64,000 nucleotides of DNA, taken from Neurospora intermedia (Eukaryota > Ascomycota > Sordariomycetes > Sordariales > Sordariaceae). The position numbers and the translations under genes were made by a program. The notes under the pieces were generated by a model that was not told the DNA's origin, made no database searches, and saw only the letters and a program-made list of their open reading frames with translations. The stretch lies in the NCBI GenBank assembly GCA_037102815.1, contig BTPP01000004.1, positions 4,154,001 to 4,218,000 of the forward strand, given 5' to 3'. Below, one piece after another: positions 10,237 through 20,029 of this stretch (position 1 is the first letter of the stretch; each line of letters begins with the position of its first letter).

Positions 10237-11362
10237 CGCCCAAATAATACAACCCCAATTATCCCATTTGCCTGAGTGCCTTTTCCACTTGACCATGAGT
10301 GTGTGGCTATCTTCAAGGCAAAGGCACACATCTTTGGGATGTGCGTGCCGGGGCATAATATGGAAAACCGTTGCCTTCTTGCTACAGGTCCTGATGCACA
10401 GGAAAACCCCGTGCCTGACTGCAAAGGGCCGTTGATTATCGTGAATGCAACGACTCAATCACACCCCAAGTCCGGCCGCGATCACCAACTTCTCCTTTTC
10501 ACGTATGTAATTCCGTTGAGGCCTCTAAGATGACAGTGTGAGACAGGTCGGCACATGATCTGGGCGACTGTAATCACGAGCACGAGCATCTGACCCTCCA
10601 TCAACATCACTCCCTCCGTGGACAGGCTTCAAAGCAGCATGGAAAAGATGGCAGCCTTCCGAGTTCACCAAGCCGCCGTGGATATTTCAAAAGCGACCAT
10701 GCCGGGCAACCATCTGGATTAGCCTTCCACCAGGTTATGTAGGTACGTAAACGCGCCATCATTGAAAAGCCAATGGCATGAGGAAATCATTCGTCGAGGC
10801 CTATCATGTACATCACCATCCTAAACTGTATCACATCACCACCAGCCCCTACAACGCTCACCCAGCTGAATCTGAGGACTTATATTCTTGGGAAGTAGGT
10901 TTCAAAAATCCCAAGAACCTTTCCTAGCACACATACCTATAAACCAATAGCAAATGTTAGTTGTTTCATTGCCTGTCTTTGTCGCTAGTTCGTGATAGTA
11001 ATTTTATGTAACTTGTGCAGATCTAGTGTATAAGTATTAGTGTGATTGCTTGTAGGGTGGGGTAGTGGGGCAGCCAATGAATGCTGACATTAGTGGGGTA
11101 CCCGCTCCCGGTCTGTCCCACGGGACTAACACTGGAAAGCAGGCCGGCTCCATGGCCGTCAAGGTCCATCTCCGTCCCATCACTGACCTTATCCGGCATC
11201 CTAGATCGCCGTGTATCAACCAAACGTACTTGACCACCCCTTCCTTCATCCCGTCTTGTCTTTTTGGTACTCCGATCATAGCAATACCTCCGGACTTTTG
11301 AGCTCCAACTTTCCCCGGAACACCATCTTGGCGGTTTGCCCGTGTCTTATTGCCTTGCCAAG

Positions 11363-12748
11363 ATGGCAGATCATGAAGCCTCAAAGATAAACCACGACAA
11401 CCATCTACTACTGGTAAGGTGCTCCTTCACCCCTCTCCCCTCAAATCATTGTATTCGATCGCCATCGACTAATCTTCTGTTCAATCTCACCTGTAGGACC
11501 AGCCATTGCTCCGTCTGCCGTATGAACTCCTTCGCAAGAACTTTCGATCTGCTCACTTCACCGTCGAGAAAGAGTCAACAACCCTCAACAAGCTCCTGAA
11601 AGAAACAGCGAAAGGATCCCTCGACGGCAAGACATCGCCCGAAGATGTCGTCAAGAACCTCGATACCATGATTGCCAAGATGCGCGGCATGAAACGCAAG
11701 CTGTCAACGTACGCCAACGAGGAAACCAGGCTTTATAAGCAGCTTGATGCTCGTGTGGCGCATCTGCACGAGCTCTCGGATATGCACTCGGTTGAAGATG
11801 TTAAATACGAGGCTTGGTCCAGGAAACGTCTGGATCGACTGCTGGTCGACTACATGCTACGGCACGGATACAACACTTCTGCCCAAGCCCTGGCAAACGA
11901 GCGGGAGATGCACGACTTGGTAGACGTGGAAACATTCCTGACAATGAGCAAGATCCGCGAGTCTCTCGAGAACGGCAGCGTCACCGAGGCGTTGGCTTGG
12001 TGCAACGACAACAAGAAGGAGCTTCGAAAGTTACAGGTAGGCCGACACAACACCCCCGTTCTCCCCGTCAATCCCCATACCGCTAACCTCATCTCCCATC
12101 CCCCAGTCCAACCTCGAATTTCTCCTTCGCTGCCAACAATACATCGAGCTACTCCGCATCAACACCCCATCCAAATCCGTTGAGGCTATTACCCATGCAA
12201 AGAAATACATTGCCCCCTTCCAAGAGCAATACCCCGACGAAGTCCGCGAAATGGCAGCCCTTCTCGCCCACCGACCCACCGACAAGAACCTCCCACCCAA
12301 ATACGCCGCCTGGTACAGTCCGGATCGGTGGACCAAGCTCGCCACCTCTTTCGTAGAAGCGCATAACAAGCTGCTAGGCCTGCCCACTTTTCCCTTGCTG
12401 CACACAGCCCTGTCCTCCGGCTTATCGGCTCTCAAGACGCCCGCCTGCCACGGCACGCAAAAGACGACTTCTTCCTCACAGCCCGGGCATAGCCAGACGA
12501 GCATGACTAGCACAGTATGCCCGATCTGCTCGATCGAGCTCAACGAGTTGGCCAAGAACGTCCCCTATGCGCACCATAGCAAGAGCCATCTGGATAACGA
12601 CTTGCTGCTATTGCCGAACGGGCGTGTGTACGGACAGGCAAAGCTGGATGAGTATGCGGCCAAGGCGGGGCTGGCGGAGGGGCAAGTGAAGGACTTGGTT
12701 ACCGGCGAGGTATATTCGAGGACGGCGCTGAAGAAGGTTTTTGCTTGA
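11363..12748 (+). CDS. FYV10: GID/CTLH ubiquitin ligase subunit Gid9 (Fyv10, MAEA)
   Basis: Three exons, 11363-11413, 11497-12036 and 12107-12748, encode 410 residues. Introns are 83 nt (GTAAGG, CGACTAAT branch region, TGTAG) and 70 nt (GTAGGC, CTAAC branch, CCCAG). After a helical N-terminus a LisH motif runs about 126-153 ([20 protein letters not shown]), then a CTLH region at about 165-225 ([18 protein letters not shown]), a CRA-like helical part, and a degenerate RING at the C-terminus (STVCPIC at 332-338, followed by YAHHSKSHL and LPNGRVYG). The GID complex marks gluconeogenic enzymes and other substrates for degradation; Gid9 pairs with the RING subunit Gid2. Architecture and order match MAEA/Fyv10 well. 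The protein ends KKVFA. Confidence 0.93.
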
Positions 12749-13712
12749 TATTGCGGCTTCGATTTGCGGGAAGCGACATACGTGCTTCTTTTAGGGGGGT
12801 CTATCTTTTCTTTCATTAACTGGGGAACTTGGGGTATATGCTACGGCGCGGGTTAATTAACGGCTATGACTTACGGGTGTTTGGGGGATTTTATCATCGT
12901 ATTGGCCTCTCAGGAGGAGGAACTCATCATTTGGGAAATTATCATTATTAGTCTGGTTTTCAGTCTGGACTGCGTCCCGGGGCGCAGAAGCAACAGCGCA
13001 GTAAACAACGGCTTGGGAATGGGTACGGATGGGGGATACATTGCGTTGGCTTCTATATTATTATGTTCGTGGGATGGAATAAAAGATGGCAAGATGGTAA
13101 GATTGGGGATAAGATACGCGGCATGACATACAGTATTCACAGACACACACACGCAGACATACGCATATGGGCCCAAAAAACAGCGTTGCCATTATCATAG
13201 GAAGAGAAGTCTAGGTAAAAAAAAAAACTGGTGACTTTCATGACTTGGACTTACACATTTGTCACTTATGTGGAGCATCAAGCTCAAAACGATCAAGTGA
13301 GCGAGATGGAAATCAAGACTCATTTTGTATCAACCACTGAAGTACTCCATAAATGGATTGCTTCTCTTCCCTGATACCATTTTCGCCAGTGTGATGAAGC
13401 CAAAAAGTTACAATATAAAAGTGTAAACCACACTGGGTGTGATGTAAGCGCTAATAGACTACTAGTATACAACCAAAAAAAGAAAGAAGAAAAGACCCAA
13501 AATCAAAGTCAAACATCAGAAATAAGCTGGTTCCGCTAGGGTATGGTGATGAGGTGGATAGAGAGGAAGCCAAGGATCAGCCGGCAAGTCCCATCATTTT
13601 TTATTCCCTTGCCCTCCTTTTTTTTTTCTTGTTCGCTTCCTTTTCTTGTCCCCATCAGTTAGGCTGGCGGTTTTCCTAATGTTGTGCTTTTACCTCGCGA
13701 CGCCGTGCATAT

Positions 13713-13733
13713 ATGTATGTATGTATGTATGTA
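13713..13733. repeat. (ATGT)5 microsatellite
   Basis: Five tandem copies of ATGT are followed by TAACG. It lies in the convergent spacer between GID9 and CAF1. Confidence 0.9.
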
Positions 13734-14057
13734 ACGACAAGGTGTTTGTTTGTCCATCGCTTTTTTTTTTTTTTATTCATTCCCCAAGTCCTCTAACTGA
13801 AACCGCTGAGGGGATTAGGTTAACAACTTGAAGCCAAGCCAGAGAGCAACGAACTCCATTCTTGATCACGGATATATCAACGATGATGATAACTGATAAA
13901 AGCATGTAGTAGGTAGGAAGGAAGACCCCGAAGATATAATAAAAATTTTGGCCAAGAAAACATGGAGCGCAATAAAAAAAAAGGTTTAGGTTGGGAAGGG
14001 GGACAAAAATAACACACAAGCCAGCAGCACGTTTCAAAACTCCTTTGACCCATGCAT

Positions 14058-14080
14058 ATCGCATCGCATCGCATCGCATC
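14058..14080. repeat. (ATCGC)n microsatellite
   Basis: About four and a half copies of a GCATC pentanucleotide lie downstream of CAF1. A CA-rich run follows at 14091-14106. Confidence 0.9.
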
Positions 14081-14391
14081 CCTTCTATCCACACACACAC
14101 ATACATACACCACATCCCGCCCTTAGACACCCCTCGCACACCCAACATCATCAACTACTCCTCTTCAGGTATGTAACGTCGGTGGATTGGGTCCTATGCC
14201 AGCGCTGGCGCTGGAGGAGGCACCGGCACAGGTTAAATGAGGATATAGATGTTGTACCAACCCAGAAGGGCGAGGAGGAAGAAAAGGAAGAAAAGGACCA
14301 GTAGCATGTCTGACTAAGAGACGCTTGTTGTTGTTTGCACCCGTCCATCGCCTCCAACCATCGTCATATTAGAGCCTGCCGCCGGATGTTT

Positions 14392-16187
14392 CTAGCCTCG
14401 GTTGCTGCTGCTGTTGGTGTTGTTGTTGTTGGAGCCGAACGCGAACTGGCCGAACACGCCACCTCCGCCGCCGGGCGTCATCGGTCCGAGGTTGCCCAGC
14501 GCCGCCGCACCGCCGTTGGTGTTGTGCGAGGCGGCGGCAGCAGCTTGCGCAGCAACGGCCGCTTGAGCCGCGTTGGCACCCGCAGCCGCGAGCGCGCCGG
14601 CGAGGTTTACCGGAGCACCATTGGGTGTGCTGGGCGTTCCGTTCTGCGCACCGTTTGCCTGTTGCCCAGTCGCTGAGTTCTCGGTGCTGGTGTTGTTAGT
14701 GTTGTTATTGCTAGCAGTCGCGGCTGCCGTGTTAAGAGTGGGAAGGCTGGCAACGACGGAGAAATCGGGGATGCCGAGACCCCAGACCTTGCCGACGTGC
14801 TCGCCACCGATATCTCCGTTGAAGATGCGCTTCCGTAGCTCGAAGAAGACCTTGCCAGTAATAAGGCTGTCACTGCCCGCCTGATGTGCACTACCCACGC
14901 GCTTAACCTTGAGAGTGTCGGCGATGTGTTCAAGACCTGATTTCTGCTCGAACTTTTGCAGGATTTCGGCCGCACCCGGGTCATTGGGGGTCAGCGCACC
15001 GCTGTTGTACTGCTTGATGGCGTGTTTCATGAGATGCTTAACGTCGTACGTCGAAGGGAAGTAAAGCTTCATGATCTGGTCAAACTCAACCTCGTCGTTC
15101 GGAAGCTGAGAACAGATCAAAAGTTTTGTAAGATACCCAAAGTCGTAGCCGCCGTGGAAGCTGATCCAGCGCACGTCTTCAAAACACACCAAGCCGGATG
15201 GGATAAGCAGCGCGGCGAATTCCTTGGGGTCGATGCCATCTCGCTCAAGCAAGCTGAAGTCGATACCGGCTTGCTGCAGAGACTCGATCGAGGTCTGGTT
15301 AAACATGTCCTCCTTAAGAGAGAATTTAAAGTTGAACTGCCACGCGAAGGGAAACGGCCCCTGTTGATTGGCCGCCCTTTTTCCTGCGAGATCCATAGCA
15401 TCAGTCGAGTTTGGTCGCGCAGGGGGTTGCTCGCCGTCTTCGTTGAATAGGGCGATGCCGATCTGGATGACCTTCAACATGTCGACGTTGGTCCTGAGAC
15501 ATTGGTAATGGTAATCACTCTTTCCCCTAAAACCTCCCATCGGTCTCGACACAACGCCGGGAAATTCGGTGTCCTAGAAAGAGATCCAACCCACGTTAGC
15601 CATTTCCACGCTCTCCTCTCCCAGTAAGGGGGTGACTGCAGTCCCACCATAGCAATATACGGATACTTGTCCACCAAGTCTCTCAGTATAGCCATCTCCT
15701 CGTGCAAGTTGTGCCTCCACACCTCTCGTATCCGGCTCTTGCTCTGCGATCGCGTGACATGGTCGGCAAGGGCACCGTGACCCTGTTGTGGTGCGTGTTG
15801 CATGTGCTGTTGGTGCTGGGCATGCTGCGCATGTTGTGAGTGTTGGGCCGTCTGTTGCTGGGCCTGCTGCTGCTGATGTTGTTGTTGTTGGGACTGCTGT
15901 TGTTGCTGCAGCTGGGCCCCGTGCTGGAATCCCATCCTCGCAGCATGGCTTGCCAGCCCCGAGTCTCCCCCCACGTTGAAGCCGCCACCACCAGCATTTA
16001 GTCCCCCGCCGAGGCCTAATAGGTTGCTATTTGCCGAAAAGGGGTTCACTTGGGCGTTCTGGTTGAGGTAGGCGGGGTTTCCTGTCAGCTGCGGAGGATG
16101 GCTTGCCGTGTGCTGGCCGTGTGTAGGAAACTGCTGATGGTAGGGCGAAGGTCCGCTGGGGAACCTGTTGATGGGTGGAGGAGGCAT
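14392..16187 (-). CDS. POP2: CCR4-NOT complex deadenylase Caf1/Pop2 with Gln/His-rich N-terminus
   Basis: Two exons, 16187-15648 and 15573-14392, give 573 residues. The 74-nt intron (GTGGGA donor, CTAAC branch, TTCTAG) joins YIAM to DTEFPGVV, exactly inside the first exonuclease motif. DEDD nuclease residues are present: Asp181 and Glu183 (MDTEF), Asp324 (SFHGGYDFGY) and Asp415 (HQAGSDSLITG). The enzyme shortens mRNA poly(A) tails in the cytoplasm as part of CCR4-NOT. The fungal protein carries a roughly 145-residue N-terminal extension with a Gln/His run at about 95-140, and a C-terminal Ala/Asn/Gly-rich tail of about 130 residues. Two insertions relative to human CNOT7 lie after NEDGEQPP and after KQYNSGALTPN. 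It is divergent from the NDUFB3 gene. Confidence 0.95.
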
Positions 16188-17003
16188 CGCGAAAGAGCGA
16201 CAGCCAGTAGACGGGTTCGATGCTGTGCGTCTATCGTGATATCGGACTTGTAAAGGTTGGTCTTAGAAGTGTGAGCCGCGTATGCACCATTCCTGACCAG
16301 GCGCTGCTCTGCGGGATGACGAAGGGGCGGCCGAGCGCTCAGCCGGCGGTGGGATCGGCCTATGTGGACTGGATGATATCGTCGTCGTGGCTGGCAGGCA
16401 AAGGATCGGTACGACTACGGTCGAGGGGAACAAGTACGGAGGGGTACAGCCTGGCAAGTAAGAGGTCAAGTTCTGTGGTGCGTGTTGACAGATTTCGTCG
16501 GGCGAGTCGAGAGCTGGATGAGTGCTGTGCGTTTCGGTGCACGGTCGAGGGCTGTCAACAGCAGTTGCTATCTGAGTTGTTGGGTTCGCTCAATTGCTCC
16601 AGTTCTAGTTGCAGTGTGTTGAATGGAACTGAACGTCGGAGGCGCCGAGGCGGCAGGCTGTCGATTGCACGGGCCACCAGGAGCACAGTCGAGGTTGATG
16701 TCAAAGTGCCAGCGAGCACAGGTACAACCAGGTACGTACCATTTCTTGACTCGGCGGCGCACGAGCCAGCTACGGTTGCAGTGTTCCCCACGAGAGGAGG
16801 GGACGAGGCACCCCTTTCTGCCGCCACGGACAGGGTTGGGGGTGGTGGTGCGGGTGTCTGTAGTGTACACTGCACACTGAGCAGCCGCACAGGCCAAGCA
16901 CGTCGGGTGCGGCGACAACGTCGTCGACGTCGCCAAACCAATCGAAGCAGCTCTGGTGAAGCCATTCCCGCATCGACGTTAACAAACAATTGCCGTCACC
17001 AAA
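16188..17003. promoter_or_regulatory. Divergent promoter region (CAF1 / NDUFB3)
   Basis: About 0.8 kb of GC-rich DNA lies between the two start codons. A long plus-strand frame crosses it and runs through the first NDUFB3 intron into its second exon, but its composition and sequence show no family resemblance, so I treat it as promoter and leader. Confidence 0.45.
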
Positions 17004-17428
17004 ATGCGCGTCACACGGTAAGTCTCACTTATGACTTCGAGTACCAGCTTTGCGATTTTCTAACAACAACGAAAAGAGTCCTCCGCGCCGTCCCCAAGAA
17101 CCCCACGGGGTTCAACATCAGCGAGTTCCGTAGAGCTGCCCGTGTGCCCGAGCACGATCCTTGGATCAAGAAGTGAGTACAGGTTTTCGACGCTGTGCTC
17201 TTAGGTGGAGGAGAGTTTGATAACCAACGCGAGAACCTCCCACCTCCCGAAAACAGCGAATCCTGGCGTACCACCGGCCAATTCTCCCGCTCCGAGCGCT
17301 TCAAGGGCGCTCTTCCTGGCTTTGGCACCGCCTCCGTTGCCTTTGCTATTTACTGCGTTTACGAGCACCTCTTTCTCAAGGATAAGCACCACCACGATGG
17401 TACTGCGTCCGCCGTAACTGCGCACTGA
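17004..17428 (+). CDS. NADH:ubiquinone oxidoreductase B12 subunit (NDUFB3)
   Basis: Three small exons, 17004-17017, 17077-17172 and 17257-17428, encode 93 residues starting MRVTRVLRAVPKNPTGF. Introns are 59 nt (GTAAGT, CTAAC branch, AAAAG) and 84 nt (GTGAGT, ACAG). Recognisable family features are the short basic N-terminus, the ARVPEHDPWIKNESWR motif and a single membrane helix at about residues 62-80 (TASVAFAIYCVYEHLF) followed by a His-rich end (KDKHHHDG). It is an accessory membrane-arm subunit of respiratory complex I in the mitochondrial inner membrane. All three splice junctions keep the frame and restore the conserved motif, which makes the model firm. Confidence 0.9.
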
Positions 17429-18364
17429 GATATAGGTGGGGATGGACAATGAGATGGAGAAGAGTGTCTGAGTCGGACTGGGTGGATCCGGGTGGATATC
17501 CAGAGGGGGACAGGCCGTTGATATGGGGTGGACAAAGACGAAACGACAAACAGGACGCCTACAAACGCCAGGTATAGCACATAGCTGGCAGCCGAGCTCT
17601 GGTTGAAAGAGCTTCACCAGGGAAGTCTATCTCGGATGGCGGGAAAGATACAGAAGAGCAATATGAGAGTACTGCACTTGACCCGGAGCGGTTGTTGCGG
17701 GAGGGCGGTGCCTATTGTAGACTGGTCTCCGTGATGAGCATACATACATATTTCACAAGGTCACAGAGATGTTCAGGTTCGTGTGATTCTTGGACATGTT
17801 CATATCACAATCTGCTTCTCATCATGTGTTTCGACAGACAGGTATGTTGGGCAATGGCATATGTACACGCACGCGCCGGCCCGGGTTTCTTATGGACATA
17901 TTCTTGGTTTATAGACACAAAGCAGTGAAATCAAAAAAGGGACCCCGGCTTTTATATACATTATCTGTCTTTGTACAGGCTCTGTGTTGACTTGGATCGG
18001 TCACCTCATGGTCCACTTCATCCCGACATCATAAAAGCCCTTGCTGCCTCTTCTCCCTTTGAAATCCTCCCATACTGCCTACATAAGCCAACCCCCCATT
18101 CTGGTATATATATCATCTTAGTCTCAAACAAAAATGGTATCTGTTTCAACGGAACCCACAGACACACAATGCAAAAAAGAAACAAAATCCAGAGTCTAGC
18201 CCGCGGCGGTCTAGGTCATGCTAAATCTTTGTTGTTGTTGTTGTCATCATCCACGGCCATTAATCAAAGAAGAAAAAAGAAAAGAAGAGACAAAAGGCAA
18301 AACAAAAGCCAAGTCATAAAAACCCTTAAACGCCACATCAGCTGGATTGGAATGACAACAGCTT
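17429..18364. other. Convergent 3' flanks
   Basis: Between the stops of NDUFB3 and the coiled-coil gene. No gene was recognised; it includes short GTT and A-rich tracts near 18225-18310. Confidence 0.5.
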
Positions 18365-20029
18365 TTACAGGCCAATGCCGTTAACCAAGTCCAAGCATCC
18401 CTCGACCGCCATCTCCAACTCGCCCACGCGCTCCTTCAAGTGCCTGTTCTCGTCACGCAACAAGCCGACCGTGTCCCAGGCCATGCTGGCGTCCTGGCCC
18501 CTGCAGTTCACGCACCCGTTCTCGTCCGAGCCGGGCGCAATGCCCCTGATGATCTTCTGGAACGCGCTCATCTGGGTACCCATGATCTTGGGCTTGGGGG
18601 TGGTCGGGACGGGGGGAGGAGGGCCCATGGACCTCCTCTTGTTGGTGACGCTCACGTTCCGTTGCAACGTCGTTACTGAGGGAGCGGGGCTGTTGACGAT
18701 GCTCATGGTCCCATCAAAGCCGCCACCAGGAACGATGGGGCTGCGGCACCGCGCGGAGAACACGCTCTCGCTCTCGGCGACGCTGTCGGTGTCAGTCGAG
18801 TACGAGTAGTCCGTCTTGATGGTGCTGGCGCTCTCGCGCCACTTGCGCCGGGCCTGGTAGTCGGCGTCGACGCCGAGGTCCTCCGAGACAACGCTGCACT
18901 CGGACATGATGGTCGACGTGCGCTGTGGGACGGGACGGAACTTGCTGCGCTCATAGGCGAGCTCGTCCATCAGCTTCTGAATGGCCTGCTCGTGCTCGGA
19001 AGCCTTACGCGCCATGCCCTCGAGCTGCATCTTCAGGTGCTGGGCGCGCGTCTCGGCCGCATCGATCTCGTCGCGCTGGGCAGACTTCTCGGCTTCCAGG
19101 TCGCGGATGGTGATTACGCGCTCGCGGAAGGCGGCTTGCATCTTGGTGAAGAGGCTGATGGCGTTGGCCTGCAGGTCCTTGTACGCCGCCGGGGAGACGG
19201 TGTCGCTGTTGGGCGCAGCCCCATTGGGAGGGAACAGGGCAGCCTCGATGTCAAGGTTCAAGATCTCATCGTCGTCAACGGTAGGGCCAGAGGACGCTGC
19301 CGGGCCCGGTGTAAACTTGGACGAGATGGCCGATATGAGCCGGGAGGTGACATTACCCTTGGGCGTAGATGGCTCATGCATGCTGCTGCGGTTGCTAAAC
19401 TGGCTGGCGTTGGTCCCGCGTCGACGCGACCTTGTGGGCGTCTTGTCCAAGGAGGTGTCGCCGTCGCGAACGGAGCCGGTCAGGGACTGATTGTCCGCCG
19501 CCTGTCTCGCTTTGCTGCTGCGGGCTGTCAAGGTGGGAGCCATTCCCAATGCTTCTGCTGCTGCCGCGCCCGAGCTGTTCAGCCAGTCGGCAAACGCTCC
19601 TTGGGAACTGTCGGTTTGCTCCGAGGAGGAGGAGGAGGAGGAGGCGGGCTGGTTTTCGGTGCCAAAGGTGAGGGCGATCAGGTTCGGGAACGATGACCCG
19701 CGGCGATGTTTGTTTAGACCCGAGCCCGACTCAGCGTCTTGCTCAGAAAACCCGCTGTGGTACTCTTGCAAGGGGGCCAAGGTGGAGGGGGCTGGGAGGA
19801 TGATGGTCGAGGATGGGCGAGGCGGTGGAGCGGGCACTATGCGCGGCTTTTCTGGGACTCTGGGGGGGACGGCGTTGTGCTCTGAACTGACGGATCTGAT
19901 CTTATCCAGCGATCCTCGCAGGGCTAGGGCTTTGGGAGGAGGTGTTGGACGTTCAATGGGGCGTTGGGGAGGCGGTAAGTCTCTTGCTGGCTGCGAGGGG
20001 GGCAGAGCAGGATTGGGTCTAAGGGGCAT
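18365..20029 (-). CDS. Conserved fungal coiled-coil protein of unknown function
   Basis: A single-exon ORF of 554 residues. I chose the ATG at 20027-20029 (MPLRPNPALPPS) because the frame upstream has no ATG. The N-terminal third is Pro/Ser-rich (PPPQRPIERPTPPP), with basic motifs such as KTPTRSRRRG at about 196-205. A coiled coil runs at about 284-364, containing RERVITIRDLEAEKSAQRD and KMQLEGMARKASEHEQAI. After a Ser-rich linker the C-terminus carries NGCVNCRGQDASMAWDTVGL and a second helix ENRHLKERVGELEMAVEG. The two cysteines in CVNC could bind metal but there is no second pair nearby. There is no membrane segment. I do not recognise a named family; the C-terminal motif looks like the conserved core. 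A scaffold or cytoskeletal role is only a guess. Confidence 0.75.
   Translation of the reverse strand: MPLRPNPALPPSQPARDLPPPQRPIERPTPPPKALALRGSLDKIRSVSSEHNAVPPRVPEKPRIVPAPPPRPSSTIILPAPSTLAPLQEYHSGFSEQDAESGSGLNKHRRGSSFPNLIALTFGTENQPASSSSSSSEQTDSSQGAFADWLNSSGAAAAEALGMAPTLTARSSKARQAADNQSLTGSVRDGDTSLDKTPTRSRRRGTNASQFSNRSSMHEPSTPKGNVTSRLISAISSKFTPGPAASSGPTVDDDEILNLDIEAALFPPNGAAPNSDTVSPAAYKDLQANAISLFTKMQAAFRERVITIRDLEAEKSAQRDEIDAAETRAQHLKMQLEGMARKASEHEQAIQKLMDELAYERSKFRPVPQRTSTIMSECSVVSEDLGVDADYQARRKWRESASTIKTDYSYSTDTDSVAESESVFSARCRSPIVPGGGFDGTMSIVNSPAPSVTTLQRNVSVTNKRRSMGPPPPVPTTPKPKIMGTQMSAFQKIIRGIAPGSDENGCVNCRGQDASMAWDTVGLLRDENRHLKERVGELEMAVEGCLDLVNGIGL

Larger units (their letters stand above)
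8886..11362. promoter_or_regulatory. 2.5 kb divergent intergenic region (CBF1 / GID9)
   Basis: This must contain both promoters and leaders. Apart from a possible two-exon microprotein on the minus strand (separate entry, 9738-9955) and a CACGTG box at 10231-10236, no gene was recognised. The other ORFs here have no family resemblance. Confidence 0.4.
12749..14391. other. Convergent intergenic region with simple repeats
   Basis: This 1.6 kb lies between the stops of GID9 and CAF1. It contains A/T tracts, an (ATGT)n run and an (ATCGC)n run, listed separately. No coding exon or structured RNA was recognised. The CAF1 3' UTR presumably occupies the right part. Confidence 0.5.

Noticed and set aside
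16220-17076. Long plus-strand frame running into the NDUFB3 second exon
   Set aside because: It crosses the NDUFB3 ATG and its canonical first intron; only the last part, which is the real exon 2, shows conservation.
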